From the NCBI RefSeq assembly GCF_017897595.1, contig NZ_JAGKIK010000003.1:62001-126000 (forward strand): a stretch of 64,000 bases of DNA, given 5' to 3'. This document shows positions 19,012-28,128 of the stretch, piece after piece. The position numbers were made by a program, and so were the translations under genes. This stretch comes from Aquimarina sp. U1-2. Lineage in GTDB: Bacteria > Bacteroidota > Bacteroidia > Flavobacteriales > Flavobacteriaceae. The notes under the pieces were generated by a model. The model had not been told where the DNA came from. It worked only from the letters and a program-made list of their open reading frames with translations, and did not search any database. How positions within the stretch are numbered: position 1 is the first letter of the stretch; the number at the start of each line of letters is the position of its first letter.

Positions 19012-22000
19012 ATGAACAAAGTTTCGCTTCTATTGCCTTACTTTTTGCTGCTGTGGCTTTCAGTTTATGTATCCTATGCACAAAACAATCAGCTAAGAGC
19101 CTTCACTTTAGAAGATGGGCTGCCGCAGTCTCAAGTATATGATATTATTCAAGACGATAAAGGATATCTTTGGTTGGGAACTCAAGGAGGAGGGCTTTGT
19201 AGATTTAACGGAGAGGAATTTAAAATATGGAATGAAAATGATGGATTACAATCTAATTATATTCATGCTTTAACCTGGGCCAAAGATAGTTTGTTTATTG
19301 GTACCCGAAGAGGGCTTTCTATTAAATCAAAAAATACATTTACCAATCTTGAAGGGCCTCGAATTAATAAAATTTACCGTATTAATAATACCACATTTCT
19401 GGCTACCAATGTTGGTATCTATAGTTTTAAAAGCGGTAGTGGTCTTACCAAAATCAAGTTGAATTCTAAAATAAATACCAGCATTATTAATGATATTGTT
19501 TTTGATGGAAAGTTATTCTGGATAGCAACCAACAAAGGTCTATGGAAACTGAGCGGCATTCATAAAGACGCTAGAATCATAGAGAGGCACAGCGCACATG
19601 ACTTCACGGCTGCTATTTTCTATAATAATAAAGTTTTTGCCGCCGCTTTTAACCAAGGGATTTTAGTTTTAAACACCAATGCAAAATCCTACGGAAATTA
19701 TTGGATCTCGCAACCATTGCGCGTTACTAGCATTTCTATACATAACGAGAACGAACTGTGGTTTGCAACAGATAATGAAGGAATACATATAGTAGATGCT
19801 GATAAAAGACGACAATTGCGAAAAATTAACAGGCGCAATGGTATGAATATATCTCATATTAGAAAAAGTATACTGGATCGCCAATCCAACATATGGATTG
19901 CAACATCGGGGGGAGGTTTTTATAAATATTTTCAAAATAATTTTATACACTACGATCAAAACACAGGGCTTAAAGGGAATCGAGTATATGCTGTGCATAC
20001 GTCGAAAGAGGATATTTGGGCTTCAAATTCTGAAGCAGGTCTCGTAAAAATAGATTCTCTAGGGATTCATCATATAGCACAAGAAGATCAATTGGCAGAA
20101 GTAAAAATAAAAACGATTACCAGCGATGCATCGAGCAATATTTGGGCAGGTACCGATGGTAAAGGAATCTTGTTCAAACAAATAAAAGAAATCGATAGTG
20201 TAGTAGTAGATAGCAATTATGTGTATAATACGTCTATAGATTCTGTATTGAATGTAAAAACAGACACCCTGGTAAAAACCGTTTTTAAGAATCATATCAT
20301 AGACAGTGATAGTGGATTGCATTCGAATTGGATACGAACGATATTAGTAGATAAAGCCAAGATTTGGGCAGCCTCTTACTCTACCGGCATACTTCGTTTT
20401 ACATATGATCCAAAAAGAAAGCGCTTAATCAACAAAAGAATATTTGACAGAAAAAAGGGTATAGAGGACTTACAAATAAGTTTTATGACTCAAGACTCCT
20501 TAGGGAAAATATGGTATACTACACAAAATGGTCATCTTGGATTTATAGAAAAAGATCGAGTAACTCATTTAGGCAATGTATTACGTCAAAAAATTGCGAT
20601 AAGTACATTGTTATTTCATAATAATAAAATGTTTATCGGTACCGCCGGGAGAGGAATATGGTGGTCGGGTACCGAAAAAATCAGTTTTAGAAAATTAAAA
20701 GGCAGAAAAAGACCTTATTCTGATAATATCTATCAAATGATTTTTGATGATTTAGGCAATCTCTGGGCAGGTAGTGAAAGAGGTGTGGATAAAATTGAAC
20801 TAAATCAAACTAACGATATTGTAGATATATTTCATTTTGGAAGAAATGATGGTTTTTTAGGGATTGAAACTTGCCTAAACGCTGTAACAAAAGATAATGA
20901 TGGTAGTTTATGGTTTGGGGCTATTTATGGTCTTACCAAATACAAACCTACAGAAAATACTAAAGTTACAGTAAAACCCAGTATCTTTTTTGAAGATATC
21001 GAAGTAACTTATAAAAGCGTTGATTCAATCAATATTAATACCTGGACGAATAGTGATCATGTATTAAAGTTACGCCCCAACCAAACTGAATTATCGTTTA
21101 GTTACAAAACTGTAGACCTTGATCATCCTAATGACATACAATATCGTTTTAGGCTTAATAATTCTGAGTGGAGTCCATGGTCGTATGAAAACAAACAAAA
21201 TTTAGCTGGGTTAGCTTATGGTTCTCACTATTTCTCGGCACAATCTCGAAACTATAGATGGGAAGAAAGTGATTTGGCTACCTTTCGATTTTTTATCGAC
21301 AGCCCTATTTATAAAAAAACCTGGTTTCAATTAGCAGTACTAGCCACTATCGTATTGATTATAGCAGGATTTGCTTTTTCTTATATTCGAAGAGTAAAAC
21401 AAAAAAACCAAGTAGAACGAGATCGCTTACAAATGCAAAATCACCTCTTGTCGTTAGAACAAAAAGCATTGCGCCTACAAATGAATCCGCATTTCATCTT
21501 TAATGCACTTAACGGTATTAAAGCTATGGGAACCAATAATCCCGAACGCATGAACAGTACCATAAATACTTTTGCTACATTATTAAGAGAAACCTTATAC
21601 AATTCGAGAAAAGATTATATCACCTTAGATCAAGAAATACAAACATTGAAACACTATATTGAGATAGAACAACTTATGGCCAGTAAACCATTTACTTTTG
21701 AAATTTCTATTGATTCTGATCTGGATCCGGAAGAAATATTGATTCCGCCAATGCTCATACAACCTTTCGTTGAGAATGCTGTACGACATGGCATTTTAAA
21801 AGGCAGTCGAGACGGTAAACTACATATAAAGTTTCATACTACCGAAGAATTTTTACATTGTACTGTAGTAGATAATGGCCAGGGGATTTTTCAATCTCAA
21901 AAAACAAAAACAAAAACCGATCATCAATCTATGGCACTTACTGTAACCAGAGAGCGATTAGAATCGATTTCCGGACAAAATTCTCTTGATATAAAAGAGA

Positions 22001-22074
22001 TTTTTACTGATGGTAGTAATACCGTGGCCGGAACACAAATAGCCTTTAAAATTCCACTAGAAACCGACTATTAA
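19012..22074 (+). CDS. Two-component sensor with periplasmic beta-propeller and LytS-type histidine kinase
   Basis: A 1020-residue membrane sensor. Signal peptide to about residue 24 (VSYAQ); a two-bladed set of Reg_prop repeats (GLPQSQVYDIIQDDKGYLWLG and later WIATSGGG, NIWAGTDG, LWAGSERG) spans about 25-650; a Y_Y_Y domain lies near 675-760; one transmembrane helix near 770-790. The cytoplasmic part is a LytS/YehU kinase with the phosphorylatable His in LQMNPHFIFNALNGIK and an ATP-binding N box PPMLIQPFVENAVRHG. The LytTR regulator starts 4 bp downstream. A TATATTTG box at 18983-18990 may be its promoter. The ligand is unknown. Confidence 0.93.
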   Translation: MNKVSLLLPYFLLLWLSVYVSYAQNNQLRAFTLEDGLPQSQVYDIIQDDKGYLWLGTQGGGLCRFNGEEFKIWNENDGLQSNYIHALTWAKDSLFIGTRRGLSIKSKNTFTNLEGPRINKIYRINNTTFLATNVGIYSFKSGSGLTKIKLNSKINTSIINDIVFDGKLFWIATNKGLWKLSGIHKDARIIERHSAHDFTAAIFYNNKVFAAAFNQGILVLNTNAKSYGNYWISQPLRVTSISIHNENELWFATDNEGIHIVDADKRRQLRKINRRNGMNISHIRKSILDRQSNIWIATSGGGFYKYFQNNFIHYDQNTGLKGNRVYAVHTSKEDIWASNSEAGLVKIDSLGIHHIAQEDQLAEVKIKTITSDASSNIWAGTDGKGILFKQIKEIDSVVVDSNYVYNTSIDSVLNVKTDTLVKTVFKNHIIDSDSGLHSNWIRTILVDKAKIWAASYSTGILRFTYDPKRKRLINKRIFDRKKGIEDLQISFMTQDSLGKIWYTTQNGHLGFIEKDRVTHLGNVLRQKIAISTLLFHNNKMFIGTAGRGIWWSGTEKISFRKLKGRKRPYSDNIYQMIFDDLGNLWAGSERGVDKIELNQTNDIVDIFHFGRNDGFLGIETCLNAVTKDNDGSLWFGAIYGLTKYKPTENTKVTVKPSIFFEDIEVTYKSVDSININTWTNSDHVLKLRPNQTELSFSYKTVDLDHPNDIQYRFRLNNSEWSPWSYENKQNLAGLAYGSHYFSAQSRNYRWEESDLATFRFFIDSPIYKKTWFQLAVLATIVLIIAGFAFSYIRRVKQKNQVERDRLQMQNHLLSLEQKALRLQMNPHFIFNALNGIKAMGTNNPERMNSTINTFATLLRETLYNSRKDYITLDQEIQTLKHYIEIEQLMASKPFTFEISIDSDLDPEEILIPPMLIQPFVENAVRHGILKGSRDGKLHIKFHTTEEFLHCTVVDNGQGIFQSQKTKTKTDHQSMALTVTRERLESISGQNSLDIKEIFTDGSNTVAGTQIAFKIPLETDY

Positions 22075-22078
22075 AATT

Positions 22079-22828
22079 ATGCTTACAGCTATTATTGTAG
22101 AAGACATGCCCGATGCGCTTCAGCTATTAAAGAATGATCTTGAAGCTAATCATCCAGAAATAAAGGTAATTGATACGGCCCAAAGTGTCGTAGAAGCAGC
22201 CAAATCCTTGCGAAATACAGAGCCAGACATTTTGTTTCTGGATATTATGCTAGGCGATGGTACCGGATTTGATGTATTAGAAATTTTTCCAGAGCTCTCT
22301 TCAAAAATCATTTTTGTTACTGCGAGTGATGAATATGCTATTCGAGCCTTTAAATTTGCAGCTATCGATTATGTTTTAAAACCGTACTCTAATCAAGAAC
22401 TAGCACAAGCTATTGCTAAAGCAAAAAAACAAATACAACCTAATAAAGAGCGACTTCGTATTTTGAAAAATACGCTATCGGCTCCCGAACAAAAACCAGA
22501 TAAAATTTCTTTACATACTCTTGATAAAATTATAATTGTAAGTCTTGATGACATTATACGTTGTGAATCAGACAGTAATAATACCATTTTTTATCTTCAG
22601 GATGGTCAAAAAATTTTTGTAACCAAGACCCTAAAGTATTTTGCTGACATGCTGAAAAGTTATCAGTTTTTAAGGGTACACCAAAGTCACCTGGTGAATC
22701 TACAGTGTATCAGTGCTTTTATTAAAACCGATGGTGGGTATTTAATGCTTAAAAACGATGAAAACATACCGGTGTCGGTAAGAAAAAAGAATGAGGTTAT
22801 GGAAATTCTAGATCAATTACATAGATAA
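22079..22828 (+). CDS. LytTR family response regulator
   Basis: A 249-residue regulator. The receiver domain has the acidic pocket IVEDMPDA, the phospho-acceptor Asp in LFLDIMLGDG (near residue 58) and the Lys in DYVLKPY. The C-terminal LytTR DNA-binding domain covers about residues 140-245 (IIRCESDSNNTIFYL, LRVHQSHLVNL). Its kinase partner is the propeller sensor immediately upstream. Its stop lies 26 bp from the stop of a second, convergent LytTR system. Confidence 0.94.
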   Translation: MLTAIIVEDMPDALQLLKNDLEANHPEIKVIDTAQSVVEAAKSLRNTEPDILFLDIMLGDGTGFDVLEIFPELSSKIIFVTASDEYAIRAFKFAAIDYVLKPYSNQELAQAIAKAKKQIQPNKERLRILKNTLSAPEQKPDKISLHTLDKIIIVSLDDIIRCESDSNNTIFYLQDGQKIFVTKTLKYFADMLKSYQFLRVHQSHLVNLQCISAFIKTDGGYLMLKNDENIPVSVRKKNEVMEILDQLHR

Positions 22829-22854
22829 ATCAATGCTAACACCAAATCTACATT

Positions 22855-23607
22855 TCAGCTATTCATCCATGCTTTAAAATCATTTGTTTTTTGCCTGCTT
22901 ACTACAAATTCTTGATCTCTAGGGTTTACAACATCAAGTTTTACACGATGATTGAAATACGGTTCTATTTTTTGAATTGACTTTTTGGAGATAATCTGTC
23001 CGCGATTTATTTTATAAAACTGATCAGGGTCGAGTGAGTCAAATAACTTGTCTATTGTTTCATCTATTATATATCGTTTGCCAGAAGTAACTCCAAAGGT
23101 GATACTATCCTGCGAATATACATGTAGGAGATCTGAAATTTTAATGTGTACAAACCCACTACCCTCTTTTACTAAAATCCCCTGACGCTTGGTAGTATCT
23201 TGCATACTTCCTAAAAGTTGCTTTAAAATGACAGGTTCAATAAAGGTAGATGTATTAGACTTTTCGAATTTGTCTAGAGCTTTATTTAGTTCATCTTGCT
23301 GTATAGGTTTTAGTAAATAATCGACGCTATTAACCTTAAACGCCTGTATGGCGTATTGATCGAAAGCCGTAGTAAAAATGATTGGTGCTTCTACTTCTAT
23401 TTTTTGAAAAATCTCAAAACTTAATCCATCGGCTAATTGTATATCCATAAATACGAGATCGGGAGTAGCATGTTTTTGAAACCATAGTACAGTCTCTTCG
23501 ACTGTATCGATTACATCTAATAATTGATACTCAAAACGACATGTGTTCAGCATATTTTGCAATTGGCTAGCAGCCCGTGGTTCGTCTTCAATAATTAATA
23601 TCTGCAT
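22855..23607 (-). CDS. LytTR family response regulator
   Basis: A 250-residue regulator with receiver motifs IIEDEPRAA, the phospho-acceptor Asp in LVFMDIQLADG and Lys in DYLLKPI, then a LytTR domain (about residues 145-245) with FYKINRGQIISKKSI. It is the last gene of a minus-strand operon with the histidine kinase (23660-24709) and two membrane proteins, and it faces the other LytTR gene tail to tail. Confidence 0.94.
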   Translation of the reverse strand: MQILIIEDEPRAASQLQNMLNTCRFEYQLLDVIDTVEETVLWFQKHATPDLVFMDIQLADGLSFEIFQKIEVEAPIIFTTAFDQYAIQAFKVNSVDYLLKPIQQDELNKALDKFEKSNTSTFIEPVILKQLLGSMQDTTKRQGILVKEGSGFVHIKISDLLHVYSQDSITFGVTSGKRYIIDETIDKLFDSLDPDQFYKINRGQIISKKSIQKIEPYFNHRVKLDVVNPRDQEFVVSRQKTNDFKAWMNS

Positions 23608-23659
23608 ACGAATTCTTTTGTTTAACAGTTTTATCTTGGATTATGCATTATAAAATCTA

Positions 23660-24709
23660 TTATGGATTTAATAAAGGTAGCGCAACTATAAAGTATTCTT
23701 TATCACTTCTAATTTCTACTGACGTATCTGAAAGTAACTCATACCTCTTTTTTATATTGGCTAATCCGACTCGTGTTGATGGAATTTTAGTAGATTTTGA
23801 TTGAATTTTGTTACTCACCAACAAATAATCGTCTTTAGTTTTGACATCAATAATCAATGGTTTTACTTTAGAAATAATATTATGTTTTATTGCATTTTCT
23901 AACAATAATTGAAGGCACATAGGAGCAATCATAAAGGTAAGCGAAGCATTAGAAATATTCCAATTTACTTTTAAGTTTTGACCAAATCTTTCAGATTGTA
24001 TGTGCACATAGGCTTTTGCAAATTTTAATTCTTCTTGAAGCGATATTAAATTTACGTTCCCTGATTCTAAAATGAAACGATATACACTCGATAATTTATC
24101 TACAAAATGTTTGGCATCTTCTTTAGAGTTTTGATCAATAATATCTCGTAATGTATTAAGACTATTAAATAAAAAGTGGGGTTGTGCCTGATTGCGTAGC
24201 GTATCTAATTGTGCCTGGACAATAGCTTGTTTTGCCTGTTCTTCTTCTCTAATCGATTTTTTAAGCCTTATATAATAATATATCGCTTCGTAAATAGCCA
24301 TCGTCATCGTACTAATCACGATAACAGGTATTACTATTTTAGATCTGGTGGGAGGATTGTAACTTCCCCTAAAAACTTGATTTAAAAACAAACCTCCAAC
24401 GATATCTACGACTAATACTGCACAAACGATGGCAAGAAAAAATAGTGCGATACGTTTTACACTATCTTTTAATGTAGGATACCTTTTCCGCAAGAAAATC
24501 ATAATAGCTCTAATCAAAAACCAATTGCAGGTTGAAAAGAACAATGATACGCTCCAGTTTAACACTGCTCTTATAAAAGGCAAACGTGTGAAAGAAGAAT
24601 TACTAAAAATAAAGTCGGTAACAAAACTGAGGATTAAAATACCGATAACAACAAACCAAAAGTCGTTAAATCCTAAGTATTTTATACGTTTTTCTTTATT
24701 GATTAACAT
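23660..24709 (-). CDS. LytS/YehU-type sensor histidine kinase
   Basis: A 349-residue kinase with about four transmembrane helices in the first 155 residues, then the His_kinase domain with the phospho-acceptor His in RNQAQPHFLFNSLNTL and the ATP-binding block MCLQLLLENAIKHNI. I place the start at 24709 (MLINKEKRIKY), 5 bp after the preceding stop. A longer reading from 24835 overlaps that gene by 121 bp and adds an implausible Cys-rich leader. It pairs with the LytTR regulator at 22855. Confidence 0.88.
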   Translation of the reverse strand: MLINKEKRIKYLGFNDFWFVVIGILILSFVTDFIFSNSSFTRLPFIRAVLNWSVSLFFSTCNWFLIRAIMIFLRKRYPTLKDSVKRIALFFLAIVCAVLVVDIVGGLFLNQVFRGSYNPPTRSKIVIPVIVISTMTMAIYEAIYYYIRLKKSIREEEQAKQAIVQAQLDTLRNQAQPHFLFNSLNTLRDIIDQNSKEDAKHFVDKLSSVYRFILESGNVNLISLQEELKFAKAYVHIQSERFGQNLKVNWNISNASLTFMIAPMCLQLLLENAIKHNIISKVKPLIIDVKTKDDYLLVSNKIQSKSTKIPSTRVGLANIKKRYELLSDTSVEIRSDKEYFIVALPLLNP

Positions 24710-24714
24710 TGGTA

Positions 24715-25515
24715 CTACATTTTCAGTAAAGGAATTCCCTGTTTGGCTTGATAGAACGTAAATCCAATCCATCCGGCATATAATACACCAAAAATAACAA
24801 CAGCAATAATTTGATTTCTCTGCGTTGTTTTCCATGTATTAGAAAGCCATAATGCGAATAACGGAATTATTTGTATGCCATGCAATCCAAAAAAATGTGC
24901 TATTCTCAGGTCTCCTGCTATGGTACTCCAGTTAACTAATGGTAAACCTACTCCTCCGTCGGGTACTCCAACGGTATGTGACATTTGCCCTATCATTTGA
25001 CCACCTACCCAGCTTCCGAAAAGTACTACTAACCATCCTAACAAAATACTTATTTGTAAAGATCTGGCTGTTTTTAACCGTAAGCGTACAGTTTCAATTA
25101 TAAACAGTACCATAATCAGAACATTTATGCTTATCAATATTCCCATGGCAGCAAACAACAATCCATCAAACAACGAACTTTGATTATAATGTGATTTGAC
25201 CCCTCTAGAAGCCTGATACACGATAATGATAATTTCAATAAGTAACGTCCAGGATACAAGATTGTTAATAATATCCTTTTTCCTTCTAGAAAAGGGGTAT
25301 AACGTAATAAGATACCCCGAAGTAAGCATAAAAATTCCGCTAGAGATACAAAACTTAAGAGGTTTAATCCAAACACTAACACCCATTAACGTTCTATCGT
25401 CTATACCTAATCCTAGAATACAAACTATTGCAAGAACCAGATGAATCATTACAATAGTATACAATATGGGGCTTTCTTGTTTTACGGTACTGAATACTTT
25501 GTTGATATACCTCAT
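24715..25515 (-). CDS. Hypothetical multi-pass membrane protein
   Basis: A 266-residue protein with about seven hydrophobic helices. It has no enzymatic motif I recognise. Conserved-looking polar features are the cytosolic loop FSRRKKD and the segment PDGGVGLPLVNWS followed by HFFGLHGIQIIP, in which two His sit at the start of a helix. It overlaps the upstream ABA4-like gene by 4 bp and is followed by the kinase at a 5-bp gap, so it is translationally linked to a sensory operon. It may be a membrane input partner of the kinase (inference). Confidence 0.75.
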   Translation of the reverse strand: MRYINKVFSTVKQESPILYTIVMIHLVLAIVCILGLGIDDRTLMGVSVWIKPLKFCISSGIFMLTSGYLITLYPFSRRKKDIINNLVSWTLLIEIIIIVYQASRGVKSHYNQSSLFDGLLFAAMGILISINVLIMVLFIIETVRLRLKTARSLQISILLGWLVVLFGSWVGGQMIGQMSHTVGVPDGGVGLPLVNWSTIAGDLRIAHFFGLHGIQIIPLFALWLSNTWKTTQRNQIIAVVIFGVLYAGWIGFTFYQAKQGIPLLKM

Positions 25516-25934
25516 GATTGCTTTTGTTTTATAGTTTTAATGATGAAAAAAAGTAAGAATCCGATAGGCCCTAACATGAAAGTCGCAAAAAGACAAGGAG
25601 CCATTAGTATGAGATGAATACCTAATTTTTTGTTTTGATCAAGCATCCACATCCCGACCACAAGGTCAAAAGCGAGATAATGCACCCATCCGGCCAGTAC
25701 AGCATTTTCTTCAGTAAACAATTTCATTACCGAGGTAAGGCTATTAAAATTCATTCCTCCACTTATTTGAAAGGCTTGAATAATGTATATCAAATAGATT
25801 ATGGATAGTAATAGTGGAATAACTTTAAAAGCTATTAAAAACCTGGTTACTTTCCATTTGGGTACAAGAATCATTAAGATCCACATGGGCATGGTTATCA
25901 TACCGGCGATTGAAAAAACTTCTGTAGGAGTCAT
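25512..25934 (-). CDS. ABA4-like (DUF4281) membrane protein
   Basis: A 140-residue protein with four hydrophobic helices. Features of the ABA4-like family are AGWVHYLAFDLVVGMWMLDQ (here residues 83-102) and the C-terminal segment LLMAPCLFATFMLGPIGFLLFF-type block. The plant relative ABA4 takes part in neoxanthin synthesis; the role of bacterial members is unknown. It is the first gene of a four-gene operon with another membrane protein, a LytS-type kinase and a LytTR regulator. Confidence 0.82.
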   Translation of the reverse strand: MTPTEVFSIAGMITMPMWILMILVPKWKVTRFLIAFKVIPLLLSIIYLIYIIQAFQISGGMNFNSLTSVMKLFTEENAVLAGWVHYLAFDLVVGMWMLDQNKKLGIHLILMAPCLFATFMLGPIGFLLFFIIKTIKQKQS

Positions 25935-26206
25935 AATTTTTTGTTTTAAAGAATAAATTCAATGAATTAATGACCCAAATATGTAGATGTTCTTTGGAAA
26001 GTGAAATGACTTTATATTGAACCGTCGTTAAATCAAGTTGAAATGTCACTACCTACGACTTTTGTCCCGATTTCTAGTTCAGGAAGAATGGAAGAGGTCT
26101 AAAAGATGCTGAACCTATTCAGGTGTAGTCATCCTTTTGTTTGTAGTTTTAAGTTGACCTTAACTGATCAGAAAAAGTTAAAATAGTCACATAGAAAAAA
26201 TAAATG
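25935..26206. other. Intergenic region, no clear element
   Basis: Upstream of the ABA4-like operon and downstream of the porin-like gene on the same strand. A short CTGAACCTATTCAG palindrome (about 26109-26122) resembles a REP remnant. Nothing else stands out. Confidence 0.3.
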
Positions 26207-27319
26207 TTATAAACTGAAAACTTTATCGATTTCAAATCCAATTGTAAACAATAGCTCGTAGCGCGTATTTGTGGTTTCACCGTTTTGAATAAAGATTTCC
26301 AAATTGCTATCAAGCTCGGTATATCTACCTTCTATGCGTGCATATCCATTTTTGTAGGGTCGAAACTCTGAGCCTAGCGTAAAGCCAAATAGTCTTAACC
26401 CCTCTGCCCTACCTTGGGTATTGATTAATGTTCCGCTAATAATCCCTTGCTCATCTTGAAAAACTTCTGCTCTTGCCGTAAAGCTCCACCGGGTATTCAT
26501 TTGATAACGTGACGTAATAAGCGCTGCATACATGAGTGCCTGTTTGTTTACATCATCTAAATCACTATTAGATTGCATTCCAACATCAATTCCGGCACTT
26601 AAAAACCATGTATCGTTCCAATGCTTATTAATATACATATTTTGGTAAAAACGATTTTGTTCTGGCGTTGTTTGATCATCACTCTCGCGTCCGTACAAAT
26701 TCGTATATGTTATAGAAAACGAATCTGAAAAGTTATATGTTATCAATGCACCAATCGATTTGGCATCATTATTATCCACAAAACTATTATAGCCATTTAG
26801 CCCCCATAATTCAAAGTACCAGTTATCTAGTTTATTATAGCTCAATTTTACACCCGCTTGGTAAAATGGTTCGTTAAATGTCTTAAAAGCAGTACTGCTT
26901 AACATATTGTTTTTAGGCAAAAAACTTTCGGTACCGATATGTGTAGCAAAGAACCCGGCATCTACCCAAAGCCCATCTGATAATTTTAATCCGATATTAG
27001 CTTCCTGAACATTTTGAAAATCTTCACTCCATGTAGCTTGAGGGATATCACCGTAATGAAAAACAACCTGTCCCCTTAAGAGCTCGCTAGTATATTGTGC
27101 TCCAAATGCAGCTATATTTAATCCAAAAGTATTATCTCTAGCCCCTGCTGTTATATAGGGCTGAAAATCATTTTGATCCAATTCATTACTAAATGACGAC
27201 AAATATGAATCGGCGTATGCAGATACTATTAACTCATGATTTTGATGGGTTTCGTTTTGCGATATCCCTAAGGCAAACGACAAAAAGGTGTAAAGGTAAA
27301 TGTATTTTTTGAGCCTCAT
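26207..27319 (-). CDS. Outer-membrane beta-barrel porin (BBP2/OmpL-like)
   Basis: A 370-residue protein with a signal peptide (about residues 1-20, ALGISQ). The body alternates short amphipathic strands with aromatic girdles (WVDAGFFATHIGTES, WYFELWGLNGYNSF, FSITYTNLYGRES) and ends in a phenylalanine-containing strand. It fits the putative beta-barrel porin-2 family of Bacteroidota. The transported solute is unknown. It lies upstream of the ABA4/kinase operon but separated by 272 bp. Confidence 0.72.
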   Translation of the reverse strand: MRLKKYIYLYTFLSFALGISQNETHQNHELIVSAYADSYLSSFSNELDQNDFQPYITAGARDNTFGLNIAAFGAQYTSELLRGQVVFHYGDIPQATWSEDFQNVQEANIGLKLSDGLWVDAGFFATHIGTESFLPKNNMLSSTAFKTFNEPFYQAGVKLSYNKLDNWYFELWGLNGYNSFVDNNDAKSIGALITYNFSDSFSITYTNLYGRESDDQTTPEQNRFYQNMYINKHWNDTWFLSAGIDVGMQSNSDLDDVNKQALMYAALITSRYQMNTRWSFTARAEVFQDEQGIISGTLINTQGRAEGLRLFGFTLGSEFRPYKNGYARIEGRYTELDSNLEIFIQNGETTNTRYELLFTIGFEIDKVFSL

Positions 27320-27397
27320 AAAATTAAAATAGTGTATAAATATTGCGATAAGCTACTATAATTAGAGCATCGCCTGGGTTAAGGTAATCATATTTAC

Positions 27398-27916
27398 TCA
27401 GGTGGTTGATACGGTCGAAGAATCATTTCTTTTTCTTATACTTTTTTGAATAAAGATATTATTAGGTATGGTAATCTCTTCTTCTTCGGCAGTCTGTAAT
27501 GTTATAAAAAATAGTCCAATCGTAACCACTCTGCCTTCTATGACATAATCCTTTCCTTCTAATAAAGAAATCGAATCGTTTAATTTAACAGGATGTTTAA
27601 AAAAAATAATAATGCTAGAAGTTATATTAGAAAGTATAGACCATTGTGCAAAAAAAGCAACGCCAACCACAGTAAGCACCGATCCAACGAAAACAGCCAA
27701 ATCAGACTGATTAACCCCCCATATCAGGAATATAAAGATGACACATATAAACAGCAATACAATATGTACGACTTTCTTGATAAGGAAACCACGAGATTGT
27801 TGAATCAGACGTTTTTTAAGGGTTCTTGAGATGATATTAAAAAATGCTATTCGTAACACAATGTAAATAGCAATAATAATAGAAGATTCAATAATGTTAA
27901 TGTAGTAAGGCTTCAT
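27398..27916 (-). CDS. Small mechanosensitive ion channel (MscS family)
   Basis: A 172-residue protein with three transmembrane helices at about 8-28, 48-68 and 72-92, then the MscS pore helix and start of the beta domain (VGVAFFAQWSILSNITSSIIIFF, then HPVKLNDSISL). It ends right after the beta domain (TIPNNIFIQKSIRKR) and lacks the large cytoplasmic vestibule of E. coli MscS (286 residues). Minimal forms like this occur in Bacteroidota, so it is probably not a truncation. Confidence 0.88.
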   Translation of the reverse strand: MKPYYINIIESSIIIAIYIVLRIAFFNIISRTLKKRLIQQSRGFLIKKVVHIVLLFICVIFIFLIWGVNQSDLAVFVGSVLTVVGVAFFAQWSILSNITSSIIIFFKHPVKLNDSISLLEGKDYVIEGRVVTIGLFFITLQTAEEEEITIPNNIFIQKSIRKRNDSSTVSTT

Positions 27917-28128
27917 GTATGTTGTCTTATATATAAAGTGTTTTAGGATAAACCTGTGACGTATTGATCAAAGTAAGCTGTTAATTTTGAAGTGAACCAT
28001 ATCACGTATTTATATCGAAGTATTAAACTGGTATTAATATTGATCTAATGTATGAAAATGTCTTGAAACTAATGAAGCGTTAGCCAAGTTAAATATTTCT
28101 AAAAAAAAATTAAATCTAATCTTTTCGA

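Noticed and set aside
22836..22851. A full family B element after the first LytTR regulator
   Set aside because: Only one end-like sequence of about 16 bases is present, with no second arm, so it is at most a remnant.
24710..24835. N-terminal extension of the LytS kinase into the preceding gene
   Set aside because: The extension overlaps a real membrane-protein gene and gives a Cys-rich leader unlike any kinase; MLINKEKR at 24709 is the sensible start.
27398..27916. Truncated MscS pseudogene
   Set aside because: The reading frame is intact, the pore helix and beta domain are complete, and short MscS forms are normal in Bacteroidota.
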